In this document: one piece after another, positions 18,134-27,152 of the stretch | Layout: each line of letters opens with the position of its first letter | How positions within the stretch are numbered: position 1 is the stretch's first letter | Source: Flavobacteriales bacterium | Lineage (GTDB): Bacteria; Bacteroidota; Bacteroidia; Flavobacteriales_F; PHOS-HE28 | NCBI GenBank assembly: GCA_016703005.1 | Contig: JADJCX010000035.1 | Coordinates: 62,001 to 126,000 of the forward strand | Length of the DNA stretch: 64,000 bases | Direction: 5' to 3' | Position numbers and translations under genes: made by a program | Notes under the pieces: model-generated | Told to the model about the DNA's origin: nothing | The model's input: only the letters and a program-made list of their open reading frames with translations | Database searches by the model: none

Positions 18134-18697
18134 TCACACCAACTTGTTTCCATCCACCCGCTGAAGGTATCCGTTGAGCACTAGCGGACCGTCGATGTGA
18201 GCACTACAGAGCAAGTAGTGATGCGCTTCGGTAACGATCCCTTGTTCAACGGGGTTCTGGTGGATGTATTGGATCTTTTGTTCCACCACTTTGCCGCTCC
18301 ATAGTTCGATCGGATGACTGTCCTTGCGCCAGAACGCGAAGAGCTTGTTCTGTGCCTTGCCCACCGCTTGTTGCTCGAAGAAGGGCAGCATCCATTCCCT
18401 GCGACTTTCGCCGGTTTCGCTGGCAATGAGCGCTAACATGCGCTTTGCCGTGAAGGCTTTGAAATCGCGCAACCAGTCGCTGAGCAGGCCACCCTCGCGC
18501 CGCACGATCAGGTGTACGTGGCTCGGCATGATGACGTACGCAAAGACCTCCAAGCCTTTGTGTTCTTGGCAATACTTCAGGTTGTTCACCAATTCGTCCA
18601 CGAGCACCTTGCGGGTGAACACATCCACCCAACCCTCCACCGTTAGCGTAATGAAGTAGGCAGCGCCTTCAACATTGGCTTTGCGGATCTCGCTCAT
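18134..18697 (-). CDS. REP-associated tyrosine transposase (RAYT, Y1/IS200-like)
   Basis: 187 residues of the TnpA_REP/Y1 family, single-strand DNA nucleases that move REP palindromes. The HUH motif is 'PSHVHLIV' (His60, His62), and the catalytic tyrosine is in 'KIQYIHQNPV' (Tyr144). 'FITLTVEGWVDVF' at the N-terminus is also typical. There is no accessory TnpB. Inverted copies of one REP hairpin flank the gene, as expected for a RAYT and its substrates. The frame is intact, so it may be active. Confidence 0.9.
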   Translation of the reverse strand: MSEIRKANVEGAAYFITLTVEGWVDVFTRKVLVDELVNNLKYCQEHKGLEVFAYVIMPSHVHLIVRREGGLLSDWLRDFKAFTAKRMLALIASETGESRREWMLPFFEQQAVGKAQNKLFAFWRKDSHPIELWSGKVVEQKIQYIHQNPVEQGIVTEAHHYLLCSAHIDGPLVLNGYLQRVDGNKLV

Positions 18698-18732
18698 GGC
18701 TTGGGTGTGTCGCCCGGCACGATGGTCGGCGG

Positions 18733-18781
18733 GGCGGAGCCCCTAAAACTACTGAGGCACTCGGCAAAAAGCCGAGCGCCT
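18733..18781. repeat. REP palindrome pair, right flank of RAYT (inverted)
   Basis: GGGGCGGAGCCCC (about 18735) and GCACTCGGC-AAAAA-GCCGAGCGC (18757-18779). The second is the exact reverse complement of the hairpin at 18060-18082 over about 23 bases. The remaining DNA to 19081 has a GC-rich hairpin but no gene. Confidence 0.75.
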
Positions 18782-18898
18782 GCCCGCGCGCTACAGCCGA
18801 GTCGGTGCGGCGGGCCGCCTACCGCGCAGCTCCTGCTGTACACTGTCCAAACGTATGCCCCGCTCTCCGTTATGATCTGTTATGCGCAAAAGCCCCAC

Positions 18899-18927
18899 AC
18901 AACCCCCAGCCCCCGGCCGGGGGTTGT
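18899..18927. terminator. GC-rich hairpin, possible terminator
   Basis: ACAACCCCC (18899-18907) pairs with GGGGGTTGT (18919-18927) around an 11-base loop; a T-run (GTTTTGG) follows. It lies in the gap between the divergent RAYT and ruvA, so what it would terminate is unclear, and it may be another repeat. Confidence 0.35.
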
Positions 18928-19081
18928 TCCGTTTTGGGCCTGCCCGGCCGGTCAAAAAGCCGGTTTTCCCCATCAGCTTCCGCGTTCGGCGCTTCTTCTA
19001 CCTTCGGCCTCCCTGAAAAAACGCCCCCGCATAAGGCTACCCTTACCCGTTTCGTGAAGTGTTGAATGCATACAGGACAGG

Positions 19082-19691
19082 ATGATCGACAGCCTGAGGG
19101 GCGACTTATTGGTTAAAGGTGAAGGCCATGCGGTGGTGGAATGCCACGGCGTGGGCTACTTGCTGCAGATCAGCAGCGGCACCTTGGCGGCTTTGCCCGC
19201 CCAGGGCAATGTGCGCTTGCTAGTGCATTATAGTGTGAGCGTGGATGTGCGCAGCGGCCAGAGCGAGCACAAGCTGTTCGGTTTCACCAATGCCGAGGAG
19301 CGGCAGTTCTTCCGCCAGTTGATCGAGGTGCAGGGTGTAAGTGCCACCATTGGTATGAGCATCATGGGCGCACAGCCGGTGGAGCGCCTGCGCAGCGCCA
19401 TCCTCAACGGCGACGAAAGCGTGCTGCGCAGCGTGAAGGGGCATAGGCCCCAAGCTGGCCCAGCGCGTGGTGGGCGAGTTGCGGGGCAAATTGCTCAAGG
19501 GGCCCCTTGCCGATCCGCTGGCTGTTGCGGGCACGGGCAATAGCGTGCGGGCCGAGGCGTTACAGGCAATGGTTTCACTGGGGCTTGCCCGCATGAAGGC
19601 CGAACGATCACTGAGCCAAGTATTGAACGATCACAAGGACAACACACCGGAATTGGCCGACGTCATACGGCTTGCTCTCAAGAACCAATAG
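19082..19691 (+). CDS. ruvA: Holliday junction helicase subunit RuvA, frameshifted
   Basis: RuvA binds four-way junctions and loads RuvB for branch migration. The N-terminal OB fold is clear ('MIDSLRGDLLVKGEGHAVVE', 'HKLFGFTNAEERQFFRQLIE'). The frame breaks at a G4 run (19438-19441): removing one G turns 'KGHRPQAG' into 'KGIGPKLAQRVVGELRGKLL', the expected helix-hairpin-helix. The C-terminal domain continues to the stop at 19691. With the correction the length is about 202 residues, normal for RuvA. The position just before sprA is a familiar flavobacterial arrangement. It is almost surely an assembly error, as RuvA is a core protein. Confidence 0.9.
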
Positions 19692-19697
19692 CCCAGC

Positions 19698-19790
19698 CCC
19701 GAGCCTTGAGCCGCGAGCCACGAGCCGATCACCACCGCACCCACCACTCACGGCCTTCCACTTACCACTTACCCCTTTCCCCTTTCCCCT
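19698..19790. repeat. Two heptanucleotide arrays upstream of sprA
   Basis: 19698-19725 has four heptamers CCCGAGC CTTGAGC CGCGAGC CACGAGC. 19756-19790 has five: TTCCACT TACCACT TACCCCT TTCCCCT TTCCCCT. They fill most of the ruvA-sprA gap, just before the sprA start. Confidence 0.75.
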
Positions 19791-19802
19791 CTCTCCCCCT
19801 CA

Positions 19803-22800
19803 ATGCTTCCCCTCAACGTCCACCGTATTGCCGACCTGCTTTGGCGCCTCTTGGCGCTGGTGGTGTTGGTATGCGCTGCGGAAGGGGAACTGTTCGCCAG
19901 CGCGTTCCTCGACGGTGATTTGGCCCTGCTCACGACTCCCCACTCAGGACTCACCACTCACGACTCGCGACTCCTCGCTCACGACTCGCGACTCACGACT
20001 CATGACTTCTTCCAACAAGTGGACAGTCCGGAGATCGTGTTGCCCTATCCCATTACCGATCCGGTGGTGCCCGGGGGCGAAAGCGGCAGCAGCATCAACT
20101 TGGGCGATCCGGCGAACGTGAACGAGGAAGTGATCTACGACCCGATCACCGGCCAGTACATTCTGCAAAGCACTGTGGGCGCAGGCGACATCAACTACCG
20201 TCCGCCCATGAGCATGACGCTCGAGGAATACATGAAGTACGACATGGAGAAAGCCATGGAAACGTACTGGCTGGAGCGCTTGGATGAGGAGAACACGAAC
20301 AACGACAAATCGCTGATCCCGAAGATCAACGTGAAGGGCGAGACCTTCGACAGGATCTTCGGTGGCAACCAGATCGAGATCAAGCCGCAGGGCAGTGCCG
20401 AGATCACCTTCGGGGTGAACATCAGCAAGACCGAGAACCCGCGGATACCGGTTGACCAACGGCGTATCACCACCTTCGATTTCGACCAGCGCATACAACT
20501 GAACCTTACCGGCAACATCGGCGAGAAGCTGAAGATCAACACCAGCTACAACACCGAAGCCACGTTCGATTTCGAGAACCAAGTGAAGCTGGACTACACC
20601 GGCTACGATGACGAGATCATCCAGAAGTTCGAGGCCGGTAACGTTAGCCTGCCCTTGCAGGGCCAGCTGATCCAAGGCAGCCAGAGCCTGTTCGGGTTGA
20701 AGACGGAATTAAAGTTCGGCCGGTTGACGGCCACTGCGATCTTCAGTCAGGAGAAGGGGCAGCGCCGCAACGTGCAGGTGGCCGGTGGCGCGCAAACGAG
20801 CACCTTCGATATCAAGGCCGACGAGTACGAAGCGAACAAGTATTTCTTCCTCAGCTACTTCTTCCGCGAACAGTACGAAGCTGCGTTGCGCACGCTGCCC
20901 ACCGTGAACAGCGGTGTGCAGATCAGTCGTATCGAGGTTTGGGTAACGAACACGCGCAGCGACTACGAGCAGAACCGCAACGTGGTGGCCTTCACCGATC
21001 TGGGTGAGGATGGTCCGTTCGTGAGCCCCGAGTTGGCGGGCACCGTGATCATTGATGCGCCGGGCAACGGCGCCGATAACGAAGGCAACAGCTTGTACGC
21101 GGCCATGTTCAACAATGCTGCGGTGCGTGGTTTCGTGAGCGCCACACCGGCCTTGCAGGCGCTCGGTTTCCAGGCCAGCAGGCACTACGAGAAGTTGGAG
21201 AGCGCACGCATGTTGCAGCCGAGCGAGTACACGTTGAACGATCGCCTCGGGTTCATCGGTGTTAACCAAAGCCTCAACAACGATGAGGTGTTGTGCGTGG
21301 CCTATCAATACACCTATCAGGGCCAGACCTACCAGGTCGGCGAATTCAGCACCGACGGTATCGCGCCGCCCAGCGCGCTGGTGTTGCGCCTGCTGAAAGC
21401 CACCATCACCAACCCGCGCAACCAGTTGTGGGACCTGATGATGAAGAACGTGTACAGCCTGGGTGCCTTCCAAGTGAACCGCGAGGACTTCCGACTGGAT
21501 CTGCTGTACAACAACCCGGCGAACGGTATTGATGGCAACTTCATTCCGCGCGATCCGATCGCCAACACCTTGCTGATGCAGGTGCTGGGCCTCGACCGCC
21601 TGGATCAGCAGAACGCGCCGAACGTGGATGGCACCTTCGACTTTGTGGATGGGGCCACAACCACCGGCGGCACCATCAACACCCAGAACGGTCGCATCTT
21701 CTTCCCCGTGCTGGAGCCGTTCGGAACAACGCTACGCAATGCGTTGGTGGGCCAGCCGGAAACGGTACTGAACAGTATTGTCTATCAACAATTGTATGAC
21801 AGTACGAAGACCGCCGCGCAGAACCTGCCCGAGCTGAACCGCTTCAAGCTGAAGGGCAGTTACCAGAGCGCCAGCAGCGATGTGATCAACCTGAACGCGG
21901 TGAACATCCCGCAGGGAAGCGTGGTGGTAACGGCCGGTGGCGTGCGCTTGATCGAGAACCAGGACTACACCGTGGACTACAACCTGGGCCGCGTGAAGAT
22001 CATCAACCAAGGGATCCTCGAGAGCGGCACACCGATCAACATCAGCCTGGAGAGCAACTCGCTCTTCAGCATCCAAACGAAAACATTGGCCGGTGCGCGC
22101 TTCGACTTCCGTGCGAACAAAGACCTCACGTTGGGCGGCACCATCATGAACTTGTACGAGCGCCCGCTCACGGCGAAAGTGAACGCTGGCGATGAGCCCA
22201 TCCGCAACACGGTCGTAGGGCTGGATGCGGCATGGAAGAAGGAGAGCAATCTGATCACCTCGTTGGTGGACATGCTGCCGTTCTATGCCACGAAAGAGAT
22301 CAGCACGTTGAACGCAAGCGCTGAGGGCGCTTACTTGATACCCGGCCACAGCCGCGCGATCGGCAACAACGGCACCAGCTATATCGACGACTTCGAAGGC
22401 AGTGTGAGCACCATTGACATGCGCACGCAAAGCCAGTGGCAATTGGCCTCCACGCCACAGGGGGTCACCGATCTGTATCCCGAAGGAGAACTGTTCACGC
22501 TCGGCAACGGCTTCAAGCGCGCGAAACTGGCATGGTACGTCATCGACCCGTTGTTCTTCCGCAACAACAACCTCACGCCGGGCGACATCACCGGCACCAT
22601 GCAGAGCGATCACCGCATGCGCGAGGTGCTGGAGGAAGAAGTGTTCCCTGCGCGTCAATTGCCGAACGGCGTTCCATTCAACATTCCGGTATTGGACGTG
22701 GCCTTCTACCCCAATGAACGTGGGCCGTACAACTACACACTGGATCTGGAGCCGGATGGGAGGCTGAGCGATCCGCAGGGAAGCTGGGGCGGTATCATGC

Positions 22801-25800
22801 GCCGCATATCCACCACCGACTTCGAGGCGAGCAACATCGAGACGATCCAGTTCTGGGTGATGAACCCGTTCAACACCGGCGGCATCGGCAGCAACGACGA
22901 CAGCCAGAACACGACCGGCGGTGATTTCTACATCGACCTCGGTAACATCAGCGAGGATGTGCTGCGCGATAGTCGCAAGAGTTTCGAGAACGGATTGCCG
23001 AAGGACGCCAACGATCAAAGTGCTGCTATCGCCACCGCGATCACACCATGGGGTGTTGTGCCCACCAGTCAGAGCGTAGTGAGCGCGTTCGCGATCACCG
23101 ACAACAACAGCAACAAGTATCAGGACGTAGGTATGGACGGCTTGGGCACGCAAGGCGATGCATTGATCCCAACGGAGGTTGCGTTCCACACGGACCCGGC
23201 CACCTCAACCTACTTGACCGATGTTGCGGGCGTTGTGACCGGCGGAGCGCTGACCACGATCCAAGCCGATCCCAGCGGTGACAACTTCCGGAACTTCCGT
23301 GGCGACAACGTGGGCGGCGACATGCTGCAGCGTTATAAGGACTTCAACAACACGGAAGGCAACAGCGTTACCGACGAGGACAGCCCGGAGGATTTCCCAA
23401 CACAGTCCACCACGCTGCCCACTACCGAGGATATCAACGCCGACCAGAACCTGAGCGAGAGCGAGAGCTACTTCCAATACAAGGTGAGCCTACGCCCACA
23501 GGACATGGTAGTAGGCCAGAACTTCATCACCGATCGGGTGCTTGGCACCGCACTTACGCCCAACGGCACACGGCAGGTGTACTGGTACCAGTTCAAGATA
23601 CCCGTGCGTATGCCGGAGCGCGCTGTCGGTGGTATCCAGGACTTCCGCAGCATCCGCTTCATGCGCATGCACATGAAGGAATTCACCCAGAACGTGGTGA
23701 TGCGTTTCGCGCGGTTGGAATTCGTGCGTGGCGAATGGCGCAAGTATTTGCTCGGCTTGGAAACACCCGGCGAAGGTCTTGGCGGCGACCCGGATCAAAC
23801 CACCTTCGAAGTGGCCGCAGTGAACATCGAGGAGAACAGCACCCGCGTGCCGATCAACTATGTGTTGCCGCCGAACATCGAACAGGAAACCGATGTGGCC
23901 AGCACCAACCTCCGCAGCCTCAACGAGCAGAGCCTTCAGTTGAAGACCTGCGGATTGCGCGATGGTGATGCGCGCGCCGCTTTCCGCAACGTGGAGTTCG
24001 ACATCCGCAGCTACAAGAAGCTGCGCATGTACGTGCACGCCGAAAGTGGCGACGCGAACAATCCGCTGGCATTCGGTGATGTGAGCGTGTTCATCCGCGT
24101 AGGCAACGACTTCGACCAGAACTACTACGAGTACGAGATACCCGCTGTGCCATCGGCCTATGGCAACAACGACCCTTACAGCGTTTGGCCACAGGCGAAC
24201 GACATGGAGATCGAGTTCGCCAAACTGAACGACGTGAAGATCGCTCGGAACCAAGCGGGCACGCCGGTGAACGAGCGCTTCATGCAGATGGACGGCGACC
24301 GCCGTGTGTGGGTGAAGGGCAATCCGAATCTGGCGGAGATGCGCACCATCCTTGTCGGTATCCGCAATCCGAAGAAGGACGGCACGGAAGCCAATCCATG
24401 GGCCAACGACAACGGTGCCGACCGTTGTGTGGAAGTGTGGGTGAACGAATTGCGCCTCACCGACTTCGATCAGCACGGCGGTTGGGCGGCCCTTGCTCGC
24501 GTGAACACCACGCTCGCCGATCTCGGTACGCTGAGCGTGGCCGGTAACTACAGCACCCCGTATTGGGGCAGCATCGACAAGAAAGTGAGCGAGCGCCAGC
24601 GCGAGACCAAGATGGGTATCGACGTCGCCGCGAACTTGGAGATGGGCAAGTTCCTGCCGGAGAAGAGCGGGATCAAGGTGCCCGTGTTCATCGGTTACAG
24701 CGAGAACGCCAGCAACCCGCAGTTCGATCCGTTGAACCCCGACATAGAATGGAATGATGCCACTCGCGCGCTCACCCGGGAAGAACGGAAGGCGCGGATG
24801 AAAGAGTTGCGCACCTATGAACGACGGCGCAGCATCAACCTGACGAACGTTCGGAAGGACCGCACCGGCGGTGCAGGCAAGAAGGAACGCAGTTGGGATG
24901 TGGAGAACCTGAGCGCGAGCTACGGCTACACCGATCGCGAGTACCACGACGTGAACACGAGTTACGAGAACACGCGTACCTACAGAGGCTCACTGGCGTA
25001 TGTCTTCAGTCCGAAGCCCAAAGCCATCAAGCCGTTCGACAAGGTGAGCTTCATCGGCAAGAGCAAATGGATGAAGCTGGTGAAGGACTTCAACTTCAAC
25101 CTCGGCTTCAAGCAGCTCACCGCGCGTACCTCGGTAGACCGCAGCTATACCGAACGCATGGCGCGCCTCAACAGCGAGATCGCCAGTATCCCACCGGCGC
25201 CCACCTACAACAAGAACTTCAACTGGAACAGCCAGTACGGCTTCCGGTACGAGATCACCAAGAGCTTGAAGCTCGACTTCAACGCCAACAACATGGCCTT
25301 CATCGGCGAAACGCCGGGCCGGGTGAACAGCAAGGACAAGGACACCTATGAAGTGTGGAAGGACAGCGTGATGCAGAGCCTGGAGAGCTGGGGGGAAGTC
25401 ACGGGTTATGATCACACGGTGAACCTCACCTATCAACTGCCACTCGACAAGTTGCCGCTCACTGATTGGATGACCGTGAACACGTCGTATGGCTCGGGCT
25501 ACCAGTGGGACCGCGCGCCGTTCCAACAGGACACGTTGGGGCACACCGTGCAGAACAGCCAGAACCTGGCCATCAACGGACAGCTCAACTTCGTGAGCCT
25601 CTACAACAAGAGCAAGTGGCTGAAGAAGATCAACGACAAAGGCAAAGGCAACAAGCCCGCACCGAACAAAGGCAAGGGCAAAGACCCGAAGGCAGAGGAC
25701 AAGGAGAAAGACGAAGACAAGGACAAAGACAAGAAGCCCGGCGAAGGCTTCAACCCGTTGGAATCATTGGCACGCATCATCATGTCGGTGCGCACCGGTA

Positions 25801-27131
25801 ACATCACCTACAGCCAGAACAGCAGCACGTTGCTACCGGGCTACAACCAGACGACGAACGTCATGGGCATGAGCCCTGGCTTCGATGCGCCGGGCTTCGG
25901 CTTCGTGCTCGGCCAACAGAACCATGATCTGAGCGGCGATATCGTACGCGACTTCGCCACCGATGCGGCGCAACGTGGCTGGCTGGTGCAAACGCAGAGC
26001 ATTTTCAATCCTTACACTACTACACGCACCGAGACCTTCAACGCGCGCTTGAGCGTGGAGCCGGTGAAGAGCTTGCGCATAGAGTTGACGGCCAATCGCA
26101 CGTTGAGCGAGAACCGCAGCAGCTTCTTCCGTTGGAACGAGGCACAGCAGGGGTATGTGAACGACAGTCCGCGCGAGTTCGGGAACTTCAGCACCACTAT
26201 CATCACATGGGGCACCACCTTCAGCAAGGACGATGAAGACTTCGTGAGCCCCATCTTCGAACAGATGCTCGCCAACCGCGAGATCATCAGTGCGCGCCTC
26301 GGGGCCGAAGACCCGAACAGTTTCAGCCAATCGGACAATGCCTATTGGTTCGGTTATGACACCACGCACCAGGACGTGATCATACCGGCCTTCCTCGCAG
26401 CGTACACCGGCACCAATGCGAGCAGCGTCGAACTGAATCCTTTCAAGCGCACGCCGTTGCCCAACTGGGATATCACATATGATGGCCTCACCAAGATCGC
26501 CGCGTTCAAGAAGTTGTTCCGCACCTTCACGGTGAACCACAGCTACCGCAGCACCTTCAACATCGGCACGTTCCAGACCAATCTGTTGTTCGTGGAAGGG
26601 GGCACCGAGCTGGATGCAGGCGGCAACTTCATTCCCGAGCGCCAGATCAGTGTGGTTACGATCAGCGAACAGATGCGGCCGTTCATCAACTTCGATGCGA
26701 CGTTGCAGAACAGCCTTATCGCCAAGTTCGAGTACAACCGCGACCGCAACATGAGTTTGAGCATGAGCAACTACCAGCTCACCGAAATGCGCGGGAAGGA
26801 ATTCGTGATCGGCACGGGCTACCGCTTCAAAGGGGTGAAGTTCCCGGTGCGCATCGGCGGCGAACGGATCAAGAGCGACCTCAACCTGCGGATCGATCTT
26901 AGCATGCGCGAGAACAACACGGTGATCCGCAAAATGCAGGAGAACCAGAACCAGGTGACGGCCGGGCAGAACATCACCTCGATCAAGGCCAGCGCCGATT
27001 ACGTGATCAACCAGAAGCTGAACGTGCGTGCGTTCTACGAGCGCGTGATCAACAAGCCCGTGATCAGCACCAGCTACCCGAGCAGCAATACCAACATCGG
27101 TATCAGCTTGCGGTTCACGCTCACGCAGTAG
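19803..27131 (+). CDS. sprA: T9SS outer-membrane translocon / gliding protein SprA
   Basis: 2442 residues, the usual size of SprA, the giant 36-strand beta-barrel through which T9SS cargo leaves the outer membrane; it is also needed for gliding and SprB display. An N-terminal hydrophobic segment 'LLWRLLALVVLVCAAEGELF' acts as signal peptide. The family motif regions begin around residue 75 ('EIVLPYPITDPVVPGG', 'INLGDPANVNEEVIYDP', then 'FGVNISKTENPRIPVDQRR'). Long barrel repeats end with an aromatic C-terminal strand ('NIGISLRFTLTQ'). A Lys/Asp/Glu-rich linker lies around residues 1940-1985. Residues about 43-68 are encoded by 11 tandem heptamers (see the repeat entry). Start: the ATG at 19803 directly follows the heptamer array, and no other start gives a signal peptide. 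The frame is intact over 7.3 kb. Confidence 0.96.
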   Translation: MLPLNVHRIADLLWRLLALVVLVCAAEGELFASAFLDGDLALLTTPHSGLTTHDSRLLAHDSRLTTHDFFQQVDSPEIVLPYPITDPVVPGGESGSSINLGDPANVNEEVIYDPITGQYILQSTVGAGDINYRPPMSMTLEEYMKYDMEKAMETYWLERLDEENTNNDKSLIPKINVKGETFDRIFGGNQIEIKPQGSAEITFGVNISKTENPRIPVDQRRITTFDFDQRIQLNLTGNIGEKLKINTSYNTEATFDFENQVKLDYTGYDDEIIQKFEAGNVSLPLQGQLIQGSQSLFGLKTELKFGRLTATAIFSQEKGQRRNVQVAGGAQTSTFDIKADEYEANKYFFLSYFFREQYEAALRTLPTVNSGVQISRIEVWVTNTRSDYEQNRNVVAFTDLGEDGPFVSPELAGTVIIDAPGNGADNEGNSLYAAMFNNAAVRGFVSATPALQALGFQASRHYEKLESARMLQPSEYTLNDRLGFIGVNQSLNNDEVLCVAYQYTYQGQTYQVGEFSTDGIAPPSALVLRLLKATITNPRNQLWDLMMKNVYSLGAFQVNREDFRLDLLYNNPANGIDGNFIPRDPIANTLLMQVLGLDRLDQQNAPNVDGTFDFVDGATTTGGTINTQNGRIFFPVLEPFGTTLRNALVGQPETVLNSIVYQQLYDSTKTAAQNLPELNRFKLKGSYQSASSDVINLNAVNIPQGSVVVTAGGVRLIENQDYTVDYNLGRVKIINQGILESGTPINISLESNSLFSIQTKTLAGARFDFRANKDLTLGGTIMNLYERPLTAKVNAGDEPIRNTVVGLDAAWKKESNLITSLVDMLPFYATKEISTLNASAEGAYLIPGHSRAIGNNGTSYIDDFEGSVSTIDMRTQSQWQLASTPQGVTDLYPEGELFTLGNGFKRAKLAWYVIDPLFFRNNNLTPGDITGTMQSDHRMREVLEEEVFPARQLPNGVPFNIPVLDVAFYPNERGPYNYTLDLEPDGRLSDPQGSWGGIMRRISTTDFEASNIETIQFWVMNPFNTGGIGSNDDSQNTTGGDFYIDLGNISEDVLRDSRKSFENGLPKDANDQSAAIATAITPWGVVPTSQSVVSAFAITDNNSNKYQDVGMDGLGTQGDALIPTEVAFHTDPATSTYLTDVAGVVTGGALTTIQADPSGDNFRNFRGDNVGGDMLQRYKDFNNTEGNSVTDEDSPEDFPTQSTTLPTTEDINADQNLSESESYFQYKVSLRPQDMVVGQNFITDRVLGTALTPNGTRQVYWYQFKIPVRMPERAVGGIQDFRSIRFMRMHMKEFTQNVVMRFARLEFVRGEWRKYLLGLETPGEGLGGDPDQTTFEVAAVNIEENSTRVPINYVLPPNIEQETDVASTNLRSLNEQSLQLKTCGLRDGDARAAFRNVEFDIRSYKKLRMYVHAESGDANNPLAFGDVSVFIRVGNDFDQNYYEYEIPAVPSAYGNNDPYSVWPQANDMEIEFAKLNDVKIARNQAGTPVNERFMQMDGDRRVWVKGNPNLAEMRTILVGIRNPKKDGTEANPWANDNGADRCVEVWVNELRLTDFDQHGGWAALARVNTTLADLGTLSVAGNYSTPYWGSIDKKVSERQRETKMGIDVAANLEMGKFLPEKSGIKVPVFIGYSENASNPQFDPLNPDIEWNDATRALTREERKARMKELRTYERRRSINLTNVRKDRTGGAGKKERSWDVENLSASYGYTDREYHDVNTSYENTRTYRGSLAYVFSPKPKAIKPFDKVSFIGKSKWMKLVKDFNFNLGFKQLTARTSVDRSYTERMARLNSEIASIPPAPTYNKNFNWNSQYGFRYEITKSLKLDFNANNMAFIGETPGRVNSKDKDTYEVWKDSVMQSLESWGEVTGYDHTVNLTYQLPLDKLPLTDWMTVNTSYGSGYQWDRAPFQQDTLGHTVQNSQNLAINGQLNFVSLYNKSKWLKKINDKGKGNKPAPNKGKGKDPKAEDKEKDEDKDKDKKPGEGFNPLESLARIIMSVRTGNITYSQNSSTLLPGYNQTTNVMGMSPGFDAPGFGFVLGQQNHDLSGDIVRDFATDAAQRGWLVQTQSIFNPYTTTRTETFNARLSVEPVKSLRIELTANRTLSENRSSFFRWNEAQQGYVNDSPREFGNFSTTIITWGTTFSKDDEDFVSPIFEQMLANREIISARLGAEDPNSFSQSDNAYWFGYDTTHQDVIIPAFLAAYTGTNASSVELNPFKRTPLPNWDITYDGLTKIAAFKKLFRTFTVNHSYRSTFNIGTFQTNLLFVEGGTELDAGGNFIPERQISVVTISEQMRPFINFDATLQNSLIAKFEYNRDRNMSLSMSNYQLTEMRGKEFVIGTGYRFKGVKFPVRIGGERIKSDLNLRIDLSMRENNTVIRKMQENQNQVTAGQNITSIKASADYVINQKLNVRAFYERVINKPVISTSYPSSNTNIGISLRFTLTQ
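19929..20005 (+). repeat. Eleven tandem heptamers inside the sprA coding start
   Basis: CTCACGA CTCCCCA CTCAGGA CTCACCA CTCACGA CTCGCGA CTCCTCG CTCACGA CTCGCGA CTCACGA CTCATGA: 77 bases of period 7 with consensus CTCnnnA. Read in frame they give a 7-residue period (LTTHDSR, LLAHDSR, LTTHDFF) directly after the signal peptide. Confidence 0.85.
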
Positions 27132-27152
27132 AACAGCGTTCCGAGCGTTCGC

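Noticed and set aside
18698..19081. Small genes in the RAYT-ruvA gap
   Set aside because: All frames here run through palindromes and are Arg/Pro-rich; no start or homology worth calling.
21732..24947. Two 485-residue frames opposite sprA
   Set aside because: Antisense shadows of GC-rich codons in a long real gene; His/Val/Ala/Arg-rich without family motifs.
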